Assembly (NCBI RefSeq): GCF_002443255.2
Contig: NW_019211457.1
Location: forward strand, 37,671,126 to 37,735,125
Source of the DNA: Varroa destructor
Taxonomy: Eukaryota; Arthropoda; Arachnida; Mesostigmata; Varroidae
Direction of reading: 5' to 3'
DNA length: 64,000 nucleotides
This document shows, one piece after another, positions 24,201-33,547 of this stretch (the stretch's first letter is position 1; each line of letters begins with the position of its first letter). The notes beneath the pieces were generated by a model. It was given only the letters and a program-made list of their open reading frames with translations. It had not been told where the DNA came from and ran no database searches. Position numbers and translations under genes: made by a program.

Positions 24201-27200
24201 CTCACAATCGCTTTTCCTACTGTGTACTTTACTTTAAAACGTAATTTAGTAAATTGACCGTTCATTCATATATTATTGTCATCATTGTTTTAGGTGTCTT
24301 GATTCCGTGAAAATGCTCGCTCCTGTCCTTGTATGCTCGATGAAAATCTACGTACAGATTCAGGCTCAAGGTGGTAAGGGGGTTGAGGAAGCAGCTGAAA
24401 ATCGCAACTACCTAACTCACCGTATGTCAGAGGAAATTAATGAGATCATCCGAGTATTGCAGTTGACCACTTACGATGAAGATGAATGGGAAAGTGACAA
24501 CTTGACGGGAATGAAGCGTCTACAAAATGCTATCCAAGGTCGTATTCAGTACGCTCACGACTGGCTAGACGATCCTACCGCTATGCCAGGCGGCGTGGGC
24601 GAAAAGTCCCTTCGTTACATTTTGGAGTATGCGCGTCGCATCGCAGAGAGGGCGTTGCCCGCTGATCGTAACGTCATCCTCAAAGCATGTGGTGATATCG
24701 AATCAATGCTTAACGCTCTCTGTGAACTGCGCTCATCCGGTCAAGATAATAGTCCTCAGACAGTTAGTCTTTCGAGAAATATTGGTATCAAGCTACGCGA
24801 GCTGAACCAGCTTATCAATCAAGCCATCCTGAACGTTGAGCGCGGCGGCCTTCGTGGAGCTCAGAACATTGCTGCCAAAATTGAACAGGCACTTGCCTGG
24901 TGCTTTAATGCGGGGCTCGAGGATGGTAGTGCTGGTGAACGCGCCGTCAGGGCGCTGTTGGATGAGGGCCGTCGGATCGCCGAAACGATGCCGCCAGCTG
25001 AACGAGCTCAGATTCATGCCCTCTGCAACGAGATCGAGAGTATGACTAACCAACTGAAAGACCTTTGTCGCAAGGGGCTCGGCCACACTCCCGAGGCTCA
25101 ATCACTAGGCAGGGCGCTGGCTGGCAGGCTCCAGGACCTCAAGGGCAAGATTCAAAAGGGCTTGGTGGATCGCGTTGTGGACGACTTTATTGACGTTCAT
25201 ACGCCGCTCAAGCAATTTGTCGAAGCTGTACACGCGCCGGAAAGCATGCCCGGTCGCGAGACAAATTTCCAAGAGAAGGCACGTCGTCTTGGAGATTTCT
25301 CGCGCAGAACAGCAGGAACTGCTCGTAATGTTGCTATGGGTGCTACCAATAACAAGCGATTGGCAGAGGCGCTTATGAATACAGCGAATAACGTCGAGTC
25401 GCTCACTCCACAACTTATCAGTGCAGGAAAGATTCGCATGACTTATCCGGACAATAAGGCAGCTGACGACCATTTCGAAAATCTGCGTGGCCAATACGAA
25501 GACCAGGTAAATCGAATGAGGAACCTTGCCGATGAAACTACCGACATTGGAGCTTTCGTCAAGGCCACTGAGGATGCTATCAAGAGGTAGCTCATCACCT
25601 CAATTTCTTCGTTGAGTTTTGTAAACTAACTGGAACTTTTAAGTATGGCTTTTTTTTTACGATAATTCCAATGACAAGTAAGGCAACATTGCGTTGGGTG
25701 TGAGGAAAAAATGAAGAGCTTTTGATCCCATTGAAAAGATCTTCGTAGGTTTTGTGGATATTAGTAAAGATCCAAATTGTGTCTTATCGTGTCGTGGTAC
25801 TGCTTGTTGATTATTGTATATATGATAATAATAATAATTTAGATTATGGGTATTGTCCCCACTCGAATTGCAGACATACCGACATGTGTGAGGATTCTGT
25901 CTCGAGACAGAAACCTCAGGATATGGTAGATAATGCTTCCGCTATAGCTCGCCTAGGTAATCGCGTACTGATGCGCTGCAAGCAGGAGTGCGATAATTCG
26001 GAAGATCCTCATTACGTCGCTAGATTGCAACAAGCTTCACGCCAGCTTGAAACTGCTATCGCACCGATGATTCAAAATGCTAAGCAAGTTGCTCAGAGAA
26101 TTCACGATCCTGATACAGCTGCTAGATGGAGAACTGCCAACAACTCTGTAAGTAAGGAATATTTGTTAAATAATTAAAACCACTTTCACACAATTTCTTT
26201 ACTGAAATAGTATACATACATACCAGTTAATGCAGTACAGTAAAAACTCAGTTCCTTAAGACTTTCTTTATTACACCTTATATTATTAGACTTTCTTTAT
26301 CATTATATCGTTTTTGTTTTTATAGTTGCTCAAAGCTGTCCAAGGAGTCCGTAACGCCGTGTCGCCATTTGATGACCAAATGAATAACCTGACGCTTAAC
26401 GGTAAGAGACGAACTAACTCCTTAATATCAGTACCTTAGTAGGATCAAATTCGAGACCTACCAAAAAAGTTGCGGGGCGTGTATGGATAGCAGAAATAAC
26501 ATTCTAGGCTAGTCGAAAGTTTATTAAAATGCTTGTATATGCGCAAAAAAATTGATAGTGTAAATTTAAAATCTTTTTTGACGAAAAATTCAGATAAACC
26601 AGCATCTAACCATCCTTAATCGAAAACGTGTACTCACCACAATAACTATAGTCTTACGTTTAACTAGACATGTTTTCTTCAATAGCACATAATGATATAC
26701 TTATCCGCTATCTATGATTAGACCTGGACAATATCCTGCGCAATGAAATGGCACCACTGACTCAGGCCGGACTCCACAGAGGTACACAACACTTTGTAGG
26801 GTGACGCAGGCTGATGCTCATACCATCAGTCTGCCCCATGTGCAAATGACAGCGAATGTGAGAGACTCTGTGCAAGATTGCAGTGTTGTGTTTAACAAAT
26901 AAAATAGTGAGTTCCGTACGTGCCATTTTTTCTTTTCAGGACCGTCCTTTTCGTTACAGTTTAGTTCGCATGCGCTTGAGATTTGCAGATCTAATATGGC
27001 TAAAAGTAATGTTTGAAAAAGTTGCTCCAAAAAACAACCGTAAAACCGTAAAGAGTGGGACATCTAAATCTAGAGCTGCTTTGCAAATCATCTAGACAAA
27101 AACAGATGTATTTGATTTATGTACATTTATTTTTTTTTGCATGTCTTAGAAGTGGCTCGGCACAATACTCACTCAAAGCAATAACTTCTTCGATTCAGGA

Positions 27201-29676
27201 TCCAAAGCACTCCTTCCTTATCCTTCCTTAATTCCCTTCTTTAATCGGAAAATGACTTCTATATAGAAGGCGTGCGTCAAGCATAAAAGTGCGTGTCTCA
27301 GTAACCCTACATAAGGAATTTGGCCGAGTTATGTTTTGGGTTGGTTCCAGACCAAAAATCTCTAAAATGCAAGGGCCTCATACAACTAACAAATCTAAAA
27401 AGTGCAATAAGACGTAAAGATCTCAATAAACTAACGTTTCGAACTTGCCTGGACAACTCAAATTGGCAGCTGATGTTCTCCTCTTCCAAACGGCCATTAG
27501 TGTTCTGTATCAGATATGCAGGTCTATTAAACAGTAGCTTTTCGGGCCATTTTGATAAATCCTCAAGCTTTTTAAACCTCAACCCTATTTAAGACGTTCG
27601 GGTTCGTTTTCTGGAGATCTTCGTCGGAGTGAAGCGTGGCAATAACGTAGACCGTAAATTTAAGTAAAAATATATTTTCAGTCGTAGTGGAAGTTCTTTT
27701 ACTGTGTGTCAAGGTTGGATAATAGCAGATATGTGGACAGGTTTCAAAGGGAAGATGAGTCGTTTTTGCGTTGGATTTGCTCTGGAAAAGAAGAAGTTTC
27801 CTTCTAATACCAGTAATAGCGAATAGATGCATGTCAGCCGCAATGGACGTCCTATTAAGCTTGTTTGAATTTGAGTGCTTCACTCTATAGGTTCTGATCA
27901 TAATTTTTATGCTTCTAAGTAAACATGTCCTATTATAAATGATTGTTAGACTAGAGAACATAATTTATTCCACAATTATATTAGTTCTGATTTACCATAA
28001 ATGACATTGGCGCGTATAGCTAATCATATCTAGCTTTGTCAAAGACCATATTAGTAATATGGCTGCTACAATGTGACGCCTACTTGTTTACCGTGTGTAC
28101 TTTTAATAAAGTCGATTTGTTTTTATGTTTAGAAATGATGTTTCTAATGAAGAAATTTACCTGCTGTTTCACCGCTCGTTGATATTTTGACACTTACTTT
28201 TTGGTAAGCAGACTACGCTCCGCCGCGGCCTCCGATGCCCGCAGGCGACCGCGTGCCTCCACGCCCACCTCCGCCCGAGTACGAAGATGACGATTCCTTC
28301 CCAACGCCTCAGCCCAATCAGCCGATCCTGGCCGCGGCACACGGGTTGCACCAGGAGGTCCGGCAGTGGTCTTCTAAAGATAACGAAATCATTGCTGCCG
28401 CCAAAAGAATGGCACTGCTTATGGCCCGTCTGTCGCAGGTTAGTTGACGCGTTCGCTGCTACTATCTGACAAATTTACAGTATTAATAATAATCACAATT
28501 ATTATTATAGATTCGGAATCCGAACGCTAATAAAGGTAATAATGCATTTGTTATTTAATATTTGGTAAACGTAGCTTGTCCGCGGTGAGGGTGGCTCGAA
28601 AAAGGAGCTTATCGTATGCGCGAAAGCTATCGCGGAAGCTTCGGAAGAGGTGACGCGTCTGGCCAAGGAACATGCCCGTCTCTGCACAGATCGCCGCATG
28701 CGTACGGCTATCCTGCAAGTCTGCGAAAGAATCCCTACCATTGGTGGCCAACTCAAGATTCTCTCGACGGTCAAAGCCACGATGCTCGGTGCACAGGGTA
28801 AGTTAAAGCAATCCTCTTCAGATATTCAGAAGATAGTATTCATTTTCTATAGCTGTTAAGCTAATCGATATAGAAGTGTTATTGTGGCATATAAAATCTA
28901 TTGTAAGTTAAATTTTTTTTTTCGATAACTCTGTGTGAGTAGTATACTGAAGGGTTAAACCAATTTTAGCTCCCATCCCGACGCCCGATGGCAGCGAGAT
29001 CATCTGCGGTAACTATTGTGTATGCTGTGGATTCAGACTAACAGTGATCCGTTGATGCTGAAAGGCATTACTTTACCAAATTGTGTTTTGTTTTACTTGG
29101 TCTAACTTGCTTGAATGAAAAAGATGTGCCTAATCGATGATAGCCTTGTCATCATGATGATTTGTGATGCTGGCTTCTGGATAGCTAATTGGATATTTTG
29201 TAGGTGATTGTGTATGCGATAAAATCCGTTCCGCTCCCATTTTTCTCGGGCTATTCATTTCAAACAATTGATTTATTATCTAATAAATTATCTTCAATCT
29301 GCGGGGCTGGGCTGGAGACGACGTCATTTCTCCTAGTATATATTTTTTGTTTGCTTAGCCGTACTACAACAAGTCTTTGTTTGCTTTTTTCGGAAATATT
29401 CTTTTGCTAACTAATTTTTTTGGCTAGCGTTTGGCCTGCAGCTGTATGGTTATACATCGGTTATTATTGTCGCCGTATTTATTCGAAGTTTCGTCTACCT
29501 TATTCTCAGGCTCCGATGAGGACCGTGAGGCAACGGAGATGCTGGTGGGCAACGCGCAAAACCTTATGCAGTCGGTTAAAGAAACGGTTCGTGCTTGTGA
29601 AGCTGCGTCAATAAAGATCCGAACGGACGCCGGAATGAAGCTGCGTTGGGTTCGCAAGAACCCGTGGTACCAGTAG
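8292..29676 (+). CDS. Vinc: Vinculin (joined CDS of up to eleven coding exons)
   Basis: Vinculin links talin and alpha-catenin to actin at focal adhesions and cell junctions. Joined exons: 8292-8348, 23378-23657, 23898-24135, 24294-25586, 25874-26147, 26326-26401, 26722-26781, 28212-28438, 28575-28797, 28970-29008, 29510-29676. All introns are GT-AG and all phases agree. The product is 977 aa with every exon, or 944 aa without the 60-nt and 39-nt cassettes; fly vinculin is about 960 aa. Recognisable blocks are MPVFHTKTI at the N-terminus, [19 protein letters not shown] in the first head helices, [37 protein letters not shown], the linker APPRPPMP, the tail block [18 protein letters not shown] and the C-terminus NPWYQ. 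The start codon has A at -3. The 15-kb first intron holds a nested minus-strand gene. Confidence 0.95.
8608..8621 (+). repeat. Poly-G run (14 G)
   Basis: Uninterrupted run of 14 G, 260 nt downstream of the exon 1 donor of vinculin, on the transcribed sense strand. Confidence 0.9.
10265..10284. repeat. Perfect 20-nt palindrome
   Basis: AATCACTTATATAAGTGATT is its own reverse complement, without a spacer. It lies in vinculin intron 1. Its function is unknown. Confidence 0.85.
14550..14768 (-). CDS. Candidate small membrane-protein ORF (72 aa), unconfirmed
   Basis: Minus-strand ORF with ATG at 14768 (A at -3) and stop TAA. It reads [18 protein letters not shown], then a basic/hydrophobic stretch and a strongly hydrophobic segment ([18 protein letters not shown]). 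A TATATA sequence lies about 45 nt upstream of the ATG on the same strand. No family is recognised and no nearby polyadenylation signal was found. It is inside vinculin intron 1 on the opposite strand. It may be a chance ORF: the hydrophobic run is partly made by CTG/CAG-rich sequence. Confidence 0.25.
   Translation of the reverse strand: MTSTTEKPDGSDASLSDNLLKMIRLLLLLQSNGDIGLLLPLLGFAGLILFFLQTTIFAIKEPLSIGLVSVIK
18188..18215. repeat. (TA)n microsatellite
   Basis: About 13 TA units preceded by a CA-rich stretch (18160-18187), in vinculin intron 1. Confidence 0.9.
19806..20645 (-). CDS. Coiled-coil protein with C-terminal TAX1BP1/CALCOCO-type UBZ zinc finger, nested in vinculin intron 1
   Basis: 279 aa from the first ATG. 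Coiled coil is evident at about 10-95 (leucine- and glutamate-rich heptads), with weaker helical stretches near 122-150 and 175-208. The C-terminus (247-270) is CPMCEEVLP...HVMSH: CX2C, 15 residues, HX3H, exactly the spacing of the TAX1BP1 zinc fingers, which bind ubiquitin in selective autophagy. Residues 119-125 read SESWEDL, a plausible LC3-interacting W-x-x-L core with acidic neighbours. The SKICH domain of vertebrate TAX1BP1 is not seen. A possible acceptor (CCCAG then CTACCGAAT) lies just upstream of the ATG, so 5' exons may exist. An in-frame TAA lies above that. I am confident of the zinc-finger class, less of orthology. Confidence 0.75.
   Translation of the reverse strand: MHSTLMQAKAKKDVDSSIHVAIEDLHFHMRKCKEEGENLKKQKDQLLLMLENKNLTTRQLQHSIQQLERMNSELQEKVRTLGEENDRLRKENRQQRTPLRQGSQVVRKPFKHQVDTLGSESWEDLSMKLLEQMERDINDLHDLGEKVRDNEPLLATSEDLSPTSPLVPKSASVYDDHEALQMVAEMKSQLSTIKERLLLQKTLLQNARKDKDAPKLQQRPASDDSFRVFFTQQLSSNTKKNEVGKQCPMCEEVLPQGTTQSEYEQHVMSHLGAASHHRF
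20676..20698. repeat. (ATGG)n tetranucleotide repeat
   Basis: Five to six tandem ATGG units just upstream (minus-strand sense) of the nested zinc-finger gene. Confidence 0.85.
21182..21200 (-). promoter_or_regulatory. YY1/Pho-like element, possible promoter region of the nested gene
   Basis: On the minus strand the sequence reads CAAGATGGCGCC, which resembles the YY1/Pho core (AAGATGGCGGC) often found just downstream of transcription starts. It lies about 550 nt upstream of the nested gene's ATG, in a locally GC-rich patch (21180-21300). This is inference; the ATG within it opens only an eight-codon ORF. Confidence 0.25.
23378..23657 (+). CDS. Vinc: Vinculin exon 2
   Basis: Acceptor ATCTAG, then [14 protein letters not shown] in phase 0 directly after exon 1. 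It ends in GSRG with the glycine codon split 1/2 (donor G|GTAAAA). It encodes the first helices of the D1 head domain, which bind talin vinculin-binding sites. Confidence 0.95.
23898..24135 (+). CDS. Vinc: Vinculin exon 3
   Basis: Acceptor TTTTACAG. It encodes [18 protein letters not shown] through [13 protein letters not shown], with the arginine codon split AG|G. Continuation of D1. Confidence 0.95.
24294..25586 (+). CDS. Vinc: Vinculin exon 4 (main head exon)
   Basis: 1293 nt. Acceptor GTTTTAG. It covers the end of D1 and the D2-D4 helical bundles: [51 protein letters not shown]-like repeats, [24 protein letters not shown]. It ends ATEDAIK plus AG, followed by donor GTAGCT. The next exon supplies A to complete arginine. 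Confidence 0.97.
25874..26147 (+). CDS. Vinc: Vinculin exon 5
   Basis: Acceptor ATTGCAG. It encodes HTDMCEDSV, then [18 protein letters not shown] and the [11 protein letters not shown] block of the D4 bundle. Donor GTAAGT, phase 0. Confidence 0.95.
26326..26401 (+). CDS. Vinc: Vinculin exon 6
   Basis: Acceptor TTTTATAG. It encodes [18 protein letters not shown], then MNNLTLN, aligning with the end of the head and the LEQLRLTD motif that starts the linker of human vinculin. It ends one base into a codon before GTAAGA. The FPPPP-type motif that precedes this point in vertebrates is absent. Confidence 0.92.
26722..26781 (+). CDS. Vinc: Vinculin exon 7, candidate cassette exon (20 codons)
   Basis: 60 nt flanked by ATTAG and GTACAC. 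Both boundaries are phase 1, so inclusion or skipping keeps the frame. Inclusion inserts [20 protein letters not shown] between NLTLN and DYAPPRPP. Without it, the exon 6-exon 8 junction aligns directly with other vinculins, so this is an extra segment in the linker. The splice sites are acceptable but not strong; no transcript evidence is available. Confidence 0.6.
26782..28211 (+). other. Vinculin intron between cassette exon 7 and exon 8
   Basis: 1430 nt, the longest intron in the 3' half of the gene. It is AT-rich with a few open frames of about 90-130 codons (for example 27307-27961) that show no recognisable protein content. Confidence 0.7.
28212..28438 (+). CDS. Vinc: Vinculin exon 8 (proline-rich linker and start of tail)
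   Basis: Acceptor GTAAGCAG. It encodes YAPPRPPMP and [11 protein letters not shown]3-ligand-like proline motifs. An acidic spacer (EDDDSF), [18 protein letters not shown] and [19 protein letters not shown] of the tail follow. Donor CAG|GTTAGT, phase 0. Confidence 0.96.
28575..28797 (+). CDS. Vinc: Vinculin exon 9 (tail helices)
   Basis: Acceptor AACGTAG. It encodes [18 protein letters not shown] through [18 protein letters not shown] and ends at GAQ plus one base before GTAAGT. It covers the middle helices of the five-helix tail that binds F-actin and acidic lipids. Confidence 0.96.
28970..29008 (+). CDS. Vinc: Vinculin exon 10, candidate 39-nt microexon
   Basis: 39 nt between ATTTTAG and GTAACT, phase 1 at both ends, so it is frame-neutral. 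Inclusion inserts [13 protein letters not shown] between GAQ and [12 protein letters not shown], in the loop joining two tail helices. It is too short for ORF or standard exon finders. The coding-like composition and exact phase match argue for a real alternative exon, but no transcript evidence is available. Confidence 0.62.
29009..29509 (+). other. Vinculin last intron
   Basis: 501 nt, GTAACT to TTCTCAG. No other feature recognised. Confidence 0.7.
29510..29676 (+). CDS. Vinc: Vinculin exon 11 (C-terminus)
   Basis: Acceptor ATTCTCAG. It encodes [18 protein letters not shown], then [19 protein letters not shown], and ends NPWYQ with stop TAG. The C-terminal arm of the tail is intact. Confidence 0.97.
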
Positions 29677-30735
29677 GATCTTCGTTGTAGTCTATACTCA
29701 AGCTACGTTTTATGTTGACAAAACGAAAGCGGACACGAATATTGTGCCATTTTTCATGTATCCAATGGACGAAGCAAAGCGGTTCTAAAAAAGCTAAAAA
29801 CGCCGCCAAGAGATGCCGACAAGACGCCGAGTTCAGTCAACGGAAACGAGGAAGGAGAACACCGAACGCGAGATGTACTCTGTTGACCAATCGTCGGCCT
29901 TCAAGAGTCATGAGGCCAACGCCGCTCGGCTACTATGAAACTGTTTGATGGCTGCTCGGCTACGTAATACGAACTTCATAAAAAACGACAAAGTCCGAAA
30001 CGTCGATACGTTATCACGCGATCACTATGCATAAAATTACACTCATAGCAGCATTACGACTTTGCACCTAGGTATAAAGGCAACCGTGAAACTCATTGCG
30101 TGAACATTCACGACGATTTTATGACACTAGAGGACAAAAAAAACACTAAGACATGCTTTCAGCACCAATCAAAAGTAACTTGAGCTAAAGCAATACAGAA
30201 CTTCAACTTACGAAACTATCGAAAAAGGCCCAAATGTGTCGAAACAGACACGGTTTAAAATTTCCGAAAATCGCTTGTTCGTTAGAGTTGCTTGAACAAT
30301 GATCGAGTTAGTTAGCGTCGCTCTAATTTGCTTTGTAACCTTCGTATTAGGAAATCTGCAGAAAAAAACGTAACCGAATTATAGAAACACAACCGAGCTC
30401 GCCAAACAAGAAGGAACTCTAGAAAATCAGCGTGACGCGAGAGCGTAAATCTATGTATAAGGCGTATGTTTCCCTACAGGACAATGAATCGAATATTAAA
30501 TAGCGTACGGCCAGCGATCCAGTCATCCGAGCATACGATGAAATCGCACTACGCAACTCTGCCTAAAACAAGGAAATTGCCTACCAAGCAACTGCCTAAT
30601 AGGATAACAATACCTGAATTCACCGAAAAATATAAGTTCGTGATCTTTACTTCTAACGACCATAGGAGTAGCTTTATAAACCACTTAACTTATTAATATT
30701 ACTAATATTATTATTAAAATTACTGTCATAATAAA
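29677..30735 (+). other. Vinculin 3'UTR (inferred) with AATAAA
   Basis: About 1.06 kb from the stop codon to the first clear AATAAA (30730-30735). No other gene is seen in it. The AT-rich end runs straight into the assembly gap, so the true 3' end may lie further on. Confidence 0.45.
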
Positions 30736-30775
30736 TACAATTATAATTGATACTGAAGAACCTAATGGGCTATAT

Positions 30776-30875
30776 NNNNNNNNNNNNNNNNNNNNNNNNN
30801 NNNNNNNNNNNNNNNNNNNNNNNNNNNNNNNNNNNNNNNNNNNNNNNNNNNNNNNNNNNNNNNNNNNNNNNNNNN
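30776..30875. other. Assembly gap (100 N)
   Basis: Exactly 100 N with AT-rich sequence on both sides, typical of a fixed-size scaffold join of unknown real length. Confidence 0.98.
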
Positions 30876-33547
30876 ATATAAAGTTATATTGACACAGTTA
30901 TCGAAAAGCGAACAGAATGACGGAGAGGAATAAAAGTAACCTATTTGTGAATTGGGAAAAATATCATTACTAAATAGGTAACGGCCAATGACCGTATTTC
31001 GTTTTTTGTCCCTCTTTAAATTTCAAGAAAAGAACAAAAGTTGTAAGGAATTGTTATTGTTATGAAGAAAAAACCTAGTGTCACTGGGGCTCTGGGAAGA
31101 CAAGCAAAAAACAAACCATCATTAATATTAAAAATTGAAAGCCCGCTGAAAAATGTACGCCACAAGTAACGACTAACTAATTACCCAACGTTCAGAAGCG
31201 CTAAGCGTCAAGTGAAAACAGAGAGCGTTACATTTGAACAGTATATGACATGTTGCACGTGGCTAGACCGTATGCGGCAAATAGATTGAATAGTCAACGG
31301 CACTTAAAAAGTAACAACGGCAATGTACGTTTGTTTCACGTGCGAGAAGACGAAACTTGACAGTGATTTAATATAGTTAATTGTTTGTGAATAAATAGAA
31401 ACATTAACTCGATTGACTGTATGTTTATATTCACGAGGCATCCATATACATTAGAAAGCTTGAGGCGGGTCACTCGAATCTCCCCTCTCCCTTTTCCCTC
31501 TCTCATTCTACATTGTCGACGTGCAGTCAGCGTTGTTACGCGCTAACCACAGCTGACGTTTGTTGTATATTTCTCATTTTTGACCGTCACGATATATAGG
31601 GTTAGCCAAAACTCAAGCTGAAAAAAGCTCCCTCATCGCAAATTTTTACAATAGAAAGTCAGCTTAACGACGCACGACAAGTTCTACGTTCGTGTCATAA
31701 TACCTCATAAGCATACCGCTGAGTAGTCTAATATGAGTCAGGAAAATCGTTGTAATTTCTATCGTACGTTGATCATATACTTGAAGCTATCAATAAGAAT
31801 ACGGAAACTGAATGACGGTGCCCCTGCTAACGCTATGCATAGTTATCAGATCTAGGGTGACAACTGCAACTAGCGAGGGGCTTTTTTCAAATTTTTAAGC
31901 TACATTTTCTACAAACTCAACACTAGTAGAGGCATGGTTCGATTGGCTGTAAGAGGAACGGACATCCATACCAGCTGCCAACAAATACGTTCATTTATTT
32001 TAAATGTGCAACTCTGAATGAGTATGTTATATATATACAGAACAGGTATATAGAATCTTTATAAGAAGAAAGATAGTGTTTTTCCATGGATTAATCGGAA
32101 GCGTTCACGTAACAAGCACAGTGGTATTATATCTGATTTGTTCAGGTTTAAATCGATCAGGCAGGCCTACTTCTAGCCATAACATAGAGTTTGCAGAATC
32201 GCCATATAATCGGTAAGGTTTTGTAATTAGTTCTATATATGCACTTCCCCGATCGCCTTTGTTCAAAATTAGCCAAAAAAATAACTTTAATAAAGTGGCA
32301 AATAATGCACAGGTTGCTTCCTCGTGCCTTACAACTTTCATTATATCGTGTATGATACACGTTCCATTTATTATAAATACATGAGTCATAAATCTTATGA
32401 CACGAGCCCTTATAGCGTACTGACTCAATAGGTAAACCAGTAAACACTGAAGTTATAACATAATGGTTATTCTGAACGTATTACTCAGTGTCGGCCTCAT
32501 CATCAAGAGGCGACCTTCGTCTAGTCAAATTTCAAAGGCCTAAAGCTATTTATCTGTCAGTTAGTCATGCGATAGATAACGAACAGCTTTATCCGATGCT
32601 TACGATCGCTAAACGTAATGTTGAGCTCGCAGTTATCTATCTGCGTAAACTTATCAATCGTTTATAAAATCTAGCACTTGCAAGCTTTCCAAAATAACCC
32701 CACAAGACGTTATGTAGCTACTGCTTAATAGAATACGATGCGTCTGTTCGAGAAGGCCAATAAACGTCCGCCATCATCATTACTAGGGTAGAGCTAGCAT
32801 CTGTTGCCAAGCGATTTTCTAGACAGTGGTTCTATTTTTCCTCGCTTCCAGGGCAATAATAGCTTTTTGTTGACGGCTAGCTCGGGGAGGCAAGTGAGCA
32901 ACACAATGCCGTCTATAGGCTAATTGATTGCGCGTCAAGTATTGTTTGCCATGACAAGATTTATCTCAGTTTGGCACGGAAAAGCTCAGCTATTAACGAC
33001 TCTGAACAGTTGGCTGACCGTTTGGTTATAGCGCACGCGACGTTGAGAATCCGCCCCTCGATAAAAGCGATAGCCAATACAAGGGAAAGCGACCAGCTAG
33101 ACGGAAGCGATGACTCGAAAGAGAGATGACCAGCCTGCGAACCTCGCTCATCGGTGCGTGTCATGGTCGGCACTGATCCTTCAATCGAATCGTCAACTTT
33201 ACGGCAACTTGTATCAGTGCTTAACTCCATTGTGTCGTGCGCTAATCCAGGATAGCTTAAGAGAAATAATATGCTTACATTGGCTTCGGGATGAGCCCGT
33301 TTCATGGCGCACAATCACTCCATCAATTTGTAAACGCCCAGTCTACTATTGGTGTCCCTTGAAATTGAAGTGGTCGACAGTTGGGACACGACCGGAAGAC
33401 GTTCAAGCAATCTTGCGTAAAGTCGAGCAAGATTTAGACCACAAACAGAGACAAAGGAATTCGACGCTTCAACAACTGTGAAATCAATCAAGATCAGAGT
33501 TTAGTGTTCTTGCAGTGAGACGGCACAGGATTCTGACGGGTGCGAAC
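30876..33547. other. Intergenic and 5' region of the sugar porter
   Basis: No recognisable coding region. A pyrimidine-rich tract lies at about 31480-31510. Just upstream of the porter ORF, GTGTTCTTGCAG (33503-33514) looks like a splice acceptor, so a 5'UTR intron is possible. Confidence 0.5.

Noticed and set aside
33110..33481. 123-codon ORF just upstream of the sugar porter
   Set aside because: No recognisable content, and it ends in a stop before the porter; more likely part of the 5' region.
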